A DNA stretch of 22,193 nt, from positions 1-22,193 of the IMG/VR virus record IMGVR_UViG_3300034352_000121; one strand, 5' to 3'. Of this stretch, positions 15,315 through 22,193 are shown one piece after another. Positions within the stretch are counted from its first letter, which is position 1; each line of letters opens with the position of its first letter. The DNA comes from a virus. The notes under the pieces were generated by a model. That model made no database searches. It was not told where the DNA came from and worked only from the letters and a program-made list of their open reading frames with translations. The position numbers and the translations under genes are program-made.

Positions 15315-18232
15315 TGTCTTGGTTATTATGTAAACCTTCCAACAGGAAGCATGACAATAAGAATGATGAGAAGAACAAGCAGCTTAGAGATTCTATGAAG
15401 CAGCATGGTATTATGTACACAACTGACCCTAATATTGTTAAATGGAACTACCATAAGGACACAAAGACCTTTGAGTGGTTGTTTAGGAGATATACAGGTA
15501 AGGAAATGGACTTAGATGCTAACCCAATAACGCCAGCTGATTTAAGAATATTTAAAAGTGGTATAAAAGAGTTCTCTAGAGATTTAGGCAAACAAGGGAC
15601 TCTTCGTGAAAGAGTATCATCCTTTTTTAAGGTACCTGGTGCTACTATGAGAAAATTACCAGAGTTAAAAAGGTATCAAGACGATTTAATTGCAGAGTCA
15701 TCTTTCTTTAGAAGATATCAAATTGAGAATCAGCATCATTCAAAAATAGTAGCAGACAATTGGGAAGTTTTAGCTGCTGAAATCGGAGGTAAAAATTTAC
15801 CTAAAGAATTTAGGGCTCTTGAGAAAAAAATGGATGTTAACCTATCTATTAAAACCCCAAATGCTGAGCAAAAAGCGGAAAGAAATGCTTTAAAACAGCA
15901 GTGGACTCGTTTGTTAGAAAAAGGCGCCGTCCCAGTTTTAAGAGATATACAAGAAGTTATTAATGGCGCTGATATCGATACTTTACCTGGATATACTCAA
16001 GGACAAAAATCTATGTTGAAAGAGATAGATTCAAGTATGATGAAGATTAGACAGAATGGGGTAAAGATTATGACGAGTGCCCTTAGGAAAGTAATTGAAA
16101 CTGCTAAAATGGTTGATGCGAGAGAAGGTTCTACTAGAAATTTACATAATATAATGAAAGAGCTTTCATCTGCTATAAAACATATTGAATTTCAAGGTAA
16201 AAAAGATATTGAAGGGGGTAAAGTCCCATATAATAAGATGGTGGCTGATACGGATATGGAAGTATTGGGATTTACAAAGGGAGAGACTATCTATTTTAAA
16301 AAATATATGCCACATAAATTGTTAGGGATGGTAAAGTTAATTAAAGATGGTCATAGGATGATGTTAAATACAGAAGGAAAAACATCGGAACAACAAAGCT
16401 TAGATTGGGATAATTTTAGAACCAATGTGGAGTCTGCTATGAGTAGGTCTCCATTCCCAAACCCTTATTTTAGTAAAGACCCTTTATTCTTTCTTAGGCA
16501 ATACAATCATGAGATAGCTCAATTTAATTATCAAGCTCACTTAGAAAATACATTTAGAAAACAAGTATCACATTTAATGGATATGTCAGAGAAAGCTGTT
16601 AATGAAAACGATAGACAGCTAGAGAGAGCTTCTGAGGCTTTAATTACACAAATGCATGAGATGAAGCATAGTTTAATTGGTATTGACCCTAAGTCGGATA
16701 GTGCCCTTAATCAAATGTCTAGATTATTAACTTCTGTGCAGTATTTCAGATTAATGGGTGGCAATGTTAGGTCAGCGGCTAGAAATGGGACTCAAAGACT
16801 TTATGAATTTGTTCATTTTGGGTTTAAGGCTACTAAGGACGCTGGTAAATGGTATAAAGACAACCCTGATAAAAAGTCTGGAATGGAAAAACAAGCAAAG
16901 GCTCATGGTATTCTTTGGCATTCAGGTGGACAAGGCAAAAGAACAAGGGATGCCCTATCTGTTGAGACTGGTGCTAGGGGAGCAATTGAAGTTAGTCAAG
17001 TTCCTCAGGGTATGAGAGTTGATAGTGATGGTGTTTTACGAATGTCAGAAGGAGCAGAAATTGGTAAAAAAGTAACTGAAGCTGCTGCTAAGACTGCTGA
17101 TATGTTTGGTACTTTTCATAGGAGAGTTGAGAATTGGAATAGAAAAGGAACTTTTGAAACAGCTTATTCATTATCAAAAATGAATCTAGAAAGAGCTAGT
17201 GATGCTTGGGTCTCAAAACAAATGGGAGTTTCGTTAGATAGGCTTAGAGGTAAGGGTGGAGCAGGCAAGCGTGAAGCATGGGAACAACGGAAGGCTGGTA
17301 ATGTTGCTTATAATGCAGTCGTTGATTTACATTTTGAATATGCTAAGTGGGCTAAATCTAAAGCATTGAAAGGGCCAGCTGGTCAAGTGGTTGGACAGTT
17401 TTTACATTATAGATTTAGTTTGTTTGATTTGATGTCAAGGTGGTGGAAAGATGGGAAAAGGTCTATTTTAGCTGGTGATTTTAATAGAGAAGAGTCTTGG
17501 AGATTATATCGTTTAGGATTAATACAAAGCATGGTTTCTGGTACCTCCTTAGCTATGGGTTTAAATATAGGAGCATTAGTTCAAAATGATGTGGTTGAGA
17601 CTGCTGAACAATTGTGGATGCTAATGTCAGCGGATAGAGATAATCCTGATGAAATGAAAGAATTAGAAAGAAAAACATATAGACAAGGAGTCACATCGTT
17701 TGCTGGTCCTACTGTTAGCCACGGTATTCAATTCGGAGAGTGGATGAATTGGTGGAGCACAGACCATAACGGAATACCTCGTTCACCGTATCAGTATACT
17801 GTGGATACAGGTGATAGTTATAAAAGAAAGCAAAGATGGAAAGGTAGAAGTTTAATTAATTCTGAGTTAGCAAGAGCATCTACTTATAGCATACCAGTCC
17901 TCGCAGAGCAAGGTATATGGGATTTTGCTCAATTAGAAAGCGGGACATACCTTACAAAAGAAAATAGAAAAACTAGAAAAAGAGCAGGTAGACTATTTAG
18001 AGATTATGTTCCTGAGAAAATTAGAAACCTAAGACCATTTGCTGATGTAACGTTAGCTCAATCTAAGCTTCCTAATGTGTTGAGACCTAAGAGAGCTGGA
18101 GCTGTAGCTGGTTTAAATAAGAGACCTGGATTGAAAGTAAGCCCATATGAGGTAAGTAGAGTTCTTGGCTCTCTTGATTATATTAAAGGGAAAGCGACCC
18201 CTGGTTCAATATTAGAAACAATTAGGAGTTAA
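15314..18232 (+). CDS. Large (972-residue) probable virion/ejection protein after the giant gene
   Basis: ATG 15314 shares its A with the TAA stop of the giant gene (TAATG) behind GGAGGTAGG, so the two are co-translated. I cannot name the family. Most of the protein is charged and helical. Residues about 600-710 contain FHRRVENWNRKGTFETAYSL and later VVGQFLHYRFSLFDLMSRWW, a layout reminiscent of C-terminal regions of large phage polyvalent (LPD) proteins, although I cannot confirm the relation. A hydrophobic stretch near residues 735-757 (SGTSLAMGLNIGALVQ) could cross or touch a membrane. The C-terminal 150 residues are very basic (ENRKTRKRAGRLFRDY, LRPKRAGAVAGLNKRP), suitable for binding DNA. 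It is the last gene of the plus-strand operon. A role as a partner of the giant protein in the virion is inferred from linkage. Confidence 0.75.
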   Translation: MSWLLCKPSNRKHDNKNDEKNKQLRDSMKQHGIMYTTDPNIVKWNYHKDTKTFEWLFRRYTGKEMDLDANPITPADLRIFKSGIKEFSRDLGKQGTLRERVSSFFKVPGATMRKLPELKRYQDDLIAESSFFRRYQIENQHHSKIVADNWEVLAAEIGGKNLPKEFRALEKKMDVNLSIKTPNAEQKAERNALKQQWTRLLEKGAVPVLRDIQEVINGADIDTLPGYTQGQKSMLKEIDSSMMKIRQNGVKIMTSALRKVIETAKMVDAREGSTRNLHNIMKELSSAIKHIEFQGKKDIEGGKVPYNKMVADTDMEVLGFTKGETIYFKKYMPHKLLGMVKLIKDGHRMMLNTEGKTSEQQSLDWDNFRTNVESAMSRSPFPNPYFSKDPLFFLRQYNHEIAQFNYQAHLENTFRKQVSHLMDMSEKAVNENDRQLERASEALITQMHEMKHSLIGIDPKSDSALNQMSRLLTSVQYFRLMGGNVRSAARNGTQRLYEFVHFGFKATKDAGKWYKDNPDKKSGMEKQAKAHGILWHSGGQGKRTRDALSVETGARGAIEVSQVPQGMRVDSDGVLRMSEGAEIGKKVTEAAAKTADMFGTFHRRVENWNRKGTFETAYSLSKMNLERASDAWVSKQMGVSLDRLRGKGGAGKREAWEQRKAGNVAYNAVVDLHFEYAKWAKSKALKGPAGQVVGQFLHYRFSLFDLMSRWWKDGKRSILAGDFNREESWRLYRLGLIQSMVSGTSLAMGLNIGALVQNDVVETAEQLWMLMSADRDNPDEMKELERKTYRQGVTSFAGPTVSHGIQFGEWMNWWSTDHNGIPRSPYQYTVDTGDSYKRKQRWKGRSLINSELARASTYSIPVLAEQGIWDFAQLESGTYLTKENRKTRKRAGRLFRDYVPEKIRNLRPFADVTLAQSKLPNVLRPKRAGAVAGLNKRPGLKVSPYEVSRVLGSLDYIKGKATPGSILETIRS

Positions 18233-18262
18233 CCAGAGGCCTCCTTGGCAGGATTTATTCCC

Positions 18263-18430
18263 TTAATTAAATTCTTTCTTTTTTAACGGTTGTTCTTTTT
18301 GCGTGTGAATGAATTGCATAATATCATATATTAAAAGATACAAATCATCCCATGTTTGAATTTTATCAAATTTAGTAGATATAATTTTTTTATCTATTGC
18401 TATTTTTTTTTCTATCGGTATTAGTGCCAT
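18263..18430 (-). CDS. Small 55-residue hypothetical protein overlapping the resolvase gene
   Basis: ATG at 18430 is preceded by an AAGGAAGGG ribosome-binding site about 7 bases upstream and opens a 55-codon frame ending in TAA at 18263. The peptide begins MALIPIEKK, has a central segment KFDKIQTWDDLYLLIYDIMQ that should form an amphipathic helix, and ends in a basic tail (PLKKKEFN). It overlaps the 3' end of the resolvase gene by 41 bases in another frame. Plausible composition, a strong ribosome-binding site and its filling of an otherwise empty 157-base gap support a real gene. The function is unknown. It would be the last gene of the minus-strand operon. Confidence 0.65.
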   Translation of the reverse strand: MALIPIEKKIAIDKKIISTKFDKIQTWDDLYLLIYDIMQFIHTQKEQPLKKKEFN

Positions 18431-18893
18431 AATTTCTGCCCTTCCTTTTGTAATATTTGGCGATTAAAATAGCATCTGCGTTAGCAAATGTAACATTGAA
18501 TGTGCTTTTAGAATTATCAACATATCTTTGAGCAAATATTTTTAATTTATTTTTTCTTTCTTTTCCTTGAACTGTTAATTCGTATTCTTTTTGCCATTCT
18601 TTAGGACTAATCTTTATCCATTCTACATTTAAGGTTGTTAGGATACCCTCCCAAACACCTAAATTTCTTCCGAAAGTAAAAGTTCCCTTAGCCGATGAAC
18701 CTCTTAATGCGTGAACATCCTCTACCATCCAACGTTCTTTAAATCCTTCTACGTAGCAATGGTTTTTAATGGATTGTACTATCTCAGGGAGTTTATATAA
18801 CTTAGATGGGAATCTATAAGCATCAATAGTTCTGTCTGGCCACACAACTGATATACCACCGTTGTAACCAGGGTCTATTCCAATATAAGCTAT
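18390..18893 (-). CDS. RuvC-like Holliday junction resolvase (crossover junction endodeoxyribonuclease), probable ATA start
   Basis: The product has the RNase H-fold RuvC signature: IGIDPGYNGG with Asp7, MVEDVHALRG with Glu58 followed by TFTFGRNLGVWEG, and NADAILIAKYY with Asp140 (numbered from the ATA at 18893). Phage enzymes of this type resolve branched DNA during replication and packaging. The first ATG/GTG/TTG-type codon in frame is GTG 18845, which would remove the first catalytic Asp. Upstream of that Asp there is no ATG, GTG or TTG back to the in-frame TGA at 18956-18954. ATA at 18893 gives MAYIGIDPG, the natural start of such proteins, and overlaps the TAG stop of the preceding gene (ATAG). 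I chose it for that reason. The family is clear; the start is inferred. With this start the protein has 167 residues, normal for the family. Confidence 0.85.
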   Translation of the reverse strand: MAYIGIDPGYNGGISVVWPDRTIDAYRFPSKLYKLPEIVQSIKNHCYVEGFKERWMVEDVHALRGSSAKGTFTFGRNLGVWEGILTTLNVEWIKISPKEWQKEYELTVQGKERKNKLKIFAQRYVDNSKSTFNVTFANADAILIAKYYKRKGRNYGTNTDRKKNSNR

Positions 18894-19090
18894 ATTATTT
18901 CGCCGTGGAATAGGTCTACGATTCTTTCTATAATCGGATGGGTTTCTATTGGTTCAAGTTTAGACACTCTATGCTTACATCCTTTCGAGAATATTTCATG
19001 AGGTATGTTTTTAGGTCTTGCAAACCACAAGCAGTCACCGTGTTGCTGATAACTACAACCTCGGCAACTGATGCGTTTGCTTAATATCAC
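18890..19090 (-). CDS. Small four-cysteine protein, possible zinc-binding
   Basis: The 66-residue product starts at GTG 19090, sharing GTGA with the stop of the helicase gene, and ends at TAG 18890. It has Cys9, Cys12, Cys20 and Cys38 in the motif CRGC...GDC...GCKHR, with His17, His31 and His40 nearby. This would suit a structural zinc site or, less likely, an iron-sulphur cluster. I recognise no named family. Coupling between helicase and resolvase suggests a role in replication or recombination, for example as a small DNA- or protein-binding adaptor. Confidence 0.7.
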   Translation of the reverse strand: MILSKRISCRGCSYQQHGDCLWFARPKNIPHEIFSKGCKHRVSKLEPIETHPIIERIVDLFHGEII

Positions 19091-20403
19091 TTTTTAGATT
19101 CAAGTAAAGCTTTCGATTCTGTATTATAGAATCTACACTTATTACCATTAAAACCTACAGTGCTTTCTCCAGTTAATCCATATCTAGATTTAGCAGCTAT
19201 TACGCTTATAGAAAATGGACTAAATTTCTCATCATCGTACTGGTATGGATAGTATACGAACAGGGCAGATTCAGCGCATTGTTCTATAACTCCACTTTCA
19301 GCAAAATCACTTAGTTTAGGTTTAGGGTCGAATCTTCTTTCTATTTCTCTATTTAACTGGCTTACTAAAATAGCAGAACAGTTTTCTTTTTTACAAATCC
19401 ATTTATAATCATTCATAATCTTTTCCAATTGGAATCTTCGTTCTAAGGAAGCACTCCCTACTGAAATCAATTGAATGTAATCATCTATAATCACATCTGG
19501 TTTAAACTTAGTTATCTCACCGATAGATTCTTCCAATGAACGTATATCTTCATACATTACTAAATTGGAATACTTATCACTAACGGCAGTTGATATTCCG
19601 TTTAACAATTTTTCTTCAACTCTTTTAGGAATCTCATTTTGTCTTACATCATCATAGGTAATACCATCAGATTCCATCACTATTACTTTTCTCATCATTT
19701 CAGTATTGCTCATTTCACGATTGAATAGCAACACTCGCTTACCACTTTCAACTAATTTTCTAATAAGATTAACTACTAGAGTAGTTTTGCCATGCCCTGG
19801 TCTTCCACCTAGCACAGTAATTTCACCTCGCGTCATTCCACCTGAAAATTCATCTAATGGCTTGAAATTAAAGGGTATCATAGCGTTCCCCTTAATAATC
19901 TTGTCTACTGTCTCTTTTATTATCGTACTTATATCCCCATTCCTGGAAGGCAGGAGTGCCCTTAGGTCATCTACATACCTGCCATGCTCTTCTAGAATAG
20001 AACGAGTAGTGTCTATACTAGAGAAACTTGCGTTGTAGAGTTTGTAAGCAGTTTTAGCAACTTGACGCTGAACGAATTTTTCCCAAACCATCTTAGCATG
20101 CTGTTTTGCCATAGCAGCCCCGACAACCTTATCAGGTAGTCCAGTCATCCAATATGCAGTAACAGCGTTATTCTTTTTTTTGGTTTCGTTTAGTAGTGTT
20201 ATAGGCTCTATAACTTGTTCAGCTCTTCTTAGTCTTCCCATAGCTATCCAAGTATGTTTAGTTAAATGGTCATAGAAGGCTTCGTTATCTTGTATGATTG
20301 CTGAAACTTCATCGTATGTATCCCATCCACCTAATAGTATAGCACCAAGTACACATTCTTCTGCCTCCCCATCCCACGGGGGAAGTTTGATATCTGTTTT
20401 CAT
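19087..20403 (-). CDS. dnaB: DnaB-like replicative DNA helicase
   Basis: The product has the two DnaB domains. The N-terminal helical domain begins PPWDGEAEECVLGAIL, as in bacterial DnaB. The RecA-like motor domain has Walker A GGRPGHGKTT (residues 199-208), Walker B VIIDDYIQLI (Asp307/Asp308) and the DnaB-specific segment LVSQLNREIERR followed by LSDFAESGVIEQCA. It would unwind the phage fork as a hexamer with ATP. I set the start at ATG 20403 (438 residues) because a perfect GGAGG lies 5 bases upstream; the ATG at 20415 has no ribosome-binding site and would overlap the methylase gene. The gene begins one base after the methylase stop and overlaps the next gene by GTGA. No loader or primase is seen in the window. 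Confidence 0.95.
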   Translation of the reverse strand: MKTDIKLPPWDGEAEECVLGAILLGGWDTYDEVSAIIQDNEAFYDHLTKHTWIAMGRLRRAEQVIEPITLLNETKKKNNAVTAYWMTGLPDKVVGAAMAKQHAKMVWEKFVQRQVAKTAYKLYNASFSSIDTTRSILEEHGRYVDDLRALLPSRNGDISTIIKETVDKIIKGNAMIPFNFKPLDEFSGGMTRGEITVLGGRPGHGKTTLVVNLIRKLVESGKRVLLFNREMSNTEMMRKVIVMESDGITYDDVRQNEIPKRVEEKLLNGISTAVSDKYSNLVMYEDIRSLEESIGEITKFKPDVIIDDYIQLISVGSASLERRFQLEKIMNDYKWICKKENCSAILVSQLNREIERRFDPKPKLSDFAESGVIEQCAESALFVYYPYQYDDEKFSPFSISVIAAKSRYGLTGESTVGFNGNKCRFYNTESKALLESKK

Positions 20404-20404
20404 A

Positions 20405-21235
20405 TTATCCTCCATTGAATAAGGTTTCTTGATAAGCTACTTTTTCATAATTAGTTATTACTAATTCGTTTTTATATTCTCTTTTCTGTGTTTGACCAGC
20501 GTATTTTACTGGAATAGCCTCTATTTCATAATCTTTATAAAGTTCATGGACTTCAGGTTTATCATCATAGCTTACCATAAAATTACCACCACTATCATCT
20601 ATAACTTTGCAAATGTTACGCAAGTCAATATGGTCTTGTTCAACAAGAGAGTGTATGTAGTAATCATTTCTAGTTCCTGCCACAATATAAGGTGGGTCTA
20701 AGTACCAAAAATCTCCTTTATCAGGAGGATACCTATCCACCAAGACTCTGAAATCTAAATTTTCAATCAAAACATCATTAAGATATTTTCTTGAATACTT
20801 TAAATCTTCAATTAATTTATCGGTATTCCAGTCAGCTGAGTTTTTACTAAATGTCCCTTGAGGATTATTATTAAATGAACAACGAATTAAATAGTAATAT
20901 CTAGCTGCTCTTTTAGCGTCTGGTATGTTTTCAACTTTTGTGTTTTTAATGTACTCTTTAAGTATTTCATGTAAACTCCTGCTCTTAACATACCAGCTAA
21001 TATGATGAATGAATTCATCAAATTTTTCTGCTAAAACAGTGTACAAGTTTACTACATTTTTATCTAAATCGTTAACTACATTCCACTCTACTTTCTTTTT
21101 CCTAAAGAACATTGAGAGACCTCCAGCAAACATTTCTATGTATTTATTATGAGCTGGAATCATCGGAACTAGCTTTTGACTTAGATAGTATTTACCTCCA
21201 TAATAAGGTATTATAACAGGGCAATCTATGTTCAT
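20405..21235 (-). CDS. dam: Dam-family DNA adenine-N6 methyltransferase (class D12)
   Basis: The 276-residue product, a normal length for Dam, has PYYGGKYYLSQKL near the N-terminus (motif X), YIEMFAGGLSMFF (motif I, SAM binding), VVNDLDKN, and the catalytic motif DPPY at residues 180-183. The C-terminal VKYAGQTQKREYKNELVI is also typical of the D12 class (NRxxxxEL-like). It transfers a methyl group from SAM to adenine N6, usually at GATC. ATG 21235 follows AGGAGG by 4 bases and overlaps the previous stop (ATGA). In a phage it may protect DNA from host restriction. Oddly, I find no GATC in this window, so either the specificity differs or selection has removed its sites. Confidence 0.93.
   Translation of the reverse strand: MNIDCPVIIPYYGGKYYLSQKLVPMIPAHNKYIEMFAGGLSMFFRKKKVEWNVVNDLDKNVVNLYTVLAEKFDEFIHHISWYVKSRSLHEILKEYIKNTKVENIPDAKRAARYYYLIRCSFNNNPQGTFSKNSADWNTDKLIEDLKYSRKYLNDVLIENLDFRVLVDRYPPDKGDFWYLDPPYIVAGTRNDYYIHSLVEQDHIDLRNICKVIDDSGGNFMVSYDDKPEVHELYKDYEIEAIPVKYAGQTQKREYKNELVITNYEKVAYQETLFNGG
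20409..20413 (-). promoter_or_regulatory. GGAGG ribosome-binding site deciding the helicase start
   Basis: GGAGG lies 5 bases before ATG 20403 and after the earlier in-frame ATG 20415, so it selects the shorter protein. The same bases encode the last Gly-Gly of the methylase. Confidence 0.8.
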
Positions 21236-21429
21236 TCTTCCTCCTCATCTATTTTCTTTTGACCCCACCACCAGCCGTTACCGTTCTCTTGAAAAAGTTT
21301 AGACCTTGCTTTTAAATAGGCAGGGTCATCAACATCTCCTTTGAACGGCCAGCTAGAAGTTTTATTTCTCCAATCATAGAAAGAGCTTGGTATAGGGTTT
21401 TTTTTGGGTTTAAGCCCTTGCTTCTTCAT
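21232..21429 (-). CDS. Small 65-residue hypothetical protein with acidic tail
   Basis: ATG 21429 lies inside the 3' end of the DUF932 gene (20-base overlap), and the TGA overlaps the methylase ATG. The N-terminus is basic (MKKQGLKPKKN), the middle aromatic (SFYDWRNKTSSWPF, GNGWWWGQ), and the end acidic (DEEEE). The codons of that acidic tail (GAG GAG GAA GAA) form the ribosome-binding site of the methylase gene, so the tail may reflect this constraint rather than function. I recognise no family. Coupling on both sides supports a real gene. Confidence 0.6.
   Translation of the reverse strand: MKKQGLKPKKNPIPSSFYDWRNKTSSWPFKGDVDDPAYLKARSKLFQENGNGWWWGQKKIDEEEE
21240..21245 (-). promoter_or_regulatory. 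AGGAGG ribosome-binding site of the methylase gene
   Basis: A full AGGAGG lies 4 bases before ATG 21235 and is embedded in the Glu codons that end the 65-residue gene. Confidence 0.75.
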
Positions 21430-22186
21430 TAGTCCACTTACTTATGGTTGGGAATATCTGAGATTCAAATTTATGAGTAGAGTTGTATCCTCTATTCATA
21501 TGATGAGTGTTAACCCATGTAGCAGCATTGATTAAATCCCAATAATTATCTGGATTATGGGACATTAAATACTGAACAAATGGCTCCATTACGTTAGTAG
21601 GAATCATTTCTATGAGTTTTTGCACATGCTCTTTGTTGACTTTTGTATCAAGCATTAATGCAAAATCATCTTTGAATACATTTGCAGTTGTTTCAATAGT
21701 CTCTGCAATTAATTCAGGTAACTCTGATATTCTAGGGTTATATATTGAGTGTTTATTTGACTTTTTAGACAAGACAACACCAATAACCATCCCATTAGAA
21801 CATACCAAGCGATATGCTCCTGCTTGAATACCTATCTCCCATGAACCATCATAACTGTTTTTTAACATTATTTCAGGGTTTACTACATCTTCCTTTGAAA
21901 CCTTTACTTTAACATTTGGTATCACATATCTCATAATAGAACGTTTACCATCAGCTAACACTTTTACTTCCCTCTCTACTGCTCCTACTTTTCTTAATGT
22001 GTCAATAGACGCATCATATAACTGTTGATTAGTTACTAATTGATATTCATCAGTCATACAACTTAGAATATCTCCAGTATCTTCTCTTACTATGAATTTA
22101 TACCCAGTTTTTTCTTTTAATCCTTTACCAAACAACTGTCCGACAGCTGGTACTTCTTTTACTGGAAACAAAGCTTCATTAATCAT
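21410..22186 (-). CDS. DUF932 family phage/plasmid protein
   Basis: The 258-residue product matches the DUF932 layout, found in many phages and plasmids: an N-terminal part with IVREDTGDILSCMTDEYQLV, then LKNSYDGSWEIGIQAGAYRL followed by VCSNGMVIG, and a helical C-terminal half ending with a NYWDLINAATWVNTHHMNRG segment. The molecular function of the family is unknown; members usually sit in replication or early modules, as here. An in-frame TAG lies just upstream of ATG 22186 (at 22192-22190), so the gene is complete. The ribosome-binding site is weak (TTAGG, very close to ATG), so coupling to a gene beyond the window edge is likely. It is the first visible gene of the minus-strand operon. 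Confidence 0.85.
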   Translation of the reverse strand: MINEALFPVKEVPAVGQLFGKGLKEKTGYKFIVREDTGDILSCMTDEYQLVTNQQLYDASIDTLRKVGAVEREVKVLADGKRSIMRYVIPNVKVKVSKEDVVNPEIMLKNSYDGSWEIGIQAGAYRLVCSNGMVIGVVLSKKSNKHSIYNPRISELPELIAETIETTANVFKDDFALMLDTKVNKEHVQKLIEMIPTNVMEPFVQYLMSHNPDNYWDLINAATWVNTHHMNRGYNSTHKFESQIFPTISKWTNEEARA

Positions 22187-22193
22187 AACCTAA

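Noticed and set aside
18233-18283. Possible bidirectional terminator between the convergent operons
   Set aside because: There is an 8-bp palindrome GAGGCCTC (18236-18243) and a short TCCT-TGGC-AGGA hairpin (18242-18253), but stems are only 4 bp and the T-run at 18278-18283 is about 25 bases away, so it is not a convincing intrinsic terminator.
18390-18845. GTG 18845 as start of the resolvase
   Set aside because: It would delete the first catalytic aspartate (IGIDPG), which is needed in all active RuvC-type enzymes.
20404-20415. ATG 20415 as start of the helicase
   Set aside because: It has no ribosome-binding site, while ATG 20403 has GGAGG at ideal spacing, and DnaB similarity begins after both.
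1-22193. tRNA genes, CRISPR arrays, insertion sequences or attachment sites
   Set aside because: Genes are packed with almost no spacers, and I saw no cloverleaf, regularly spaced repeat, transposase or terminal inverted repeat.

Overview
This window is a 22 kb piece of an AT-rich tailed bacteriophage genome that carries the end of a structural module and part of a replication module. The host is not identifiable from the sequence. Good Shine-Dalgarno sites (for example before the methylase and the helicase) suggest a bacterial host that uses them. The lack of a tape-measure gene, together with the very large ejection-type proteins, suggests a podovirus-like virion. Capsid, portal and terminase genes are not in the window.

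The plus strand (1-18232) is one tightly packed late operon. It begins with the 3' end of a tail fibre or spike gene that has a self-cleaving S74 chaperone domain. A small 200-residue protein and a Gly/Ser-rich disordered protein follow. Next comes a block of translationally coupled genes (ATGA or TAATG junctions) that looks like an ejectosome or internal-virion cluster: proteins of 180, 553 and 350 residues, an M15-type zinc peptidase, a 3060-residue giant and a 972-residue protein. Two observations stand out. First, the 350-residue protein ends on tandem A_AAA_AAG slippery heptamers, the second one touching the stop codon, and the -1 frame continues into the peptidase, which has no good start of its own. 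This predicts a 473-residue frameshift fusion. Second, the giant protein carries motifs resembling the two catalytic barrels of crAss-like/YonO/QDE-1-type RNA polymerases (a YGGKG motif at K2036, then RxP...ADxDxDK around D2254-D2258). It is therefore a candidate virion-packaged RNA polymerase that enters the cell with the DNA.

The minus strand (22186-18263, read right to left) is a convergent operon of replication and DNA-modification genes: a DUF932 protein, a 65-residue protein, a Dam-type adenine methylase, a DnaB-like helicase, a small four-cysteine protein, a RuvC-like resolvase whose start appears to be a non-standard ATA codon, and a 55-residue protein. The two operons end 30 bp apart.

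A genome-scale oddity is that reading the whole window by eye I found no GATC tetranucleotide, although GATA, GATG, GATT, AATC, CATC and TATC are all common. A phage that carries a Dam-family methylase yet has purged GATC from 22 kb points to strong selection at this site, such as host restriction, or to a changed methylase specificity.
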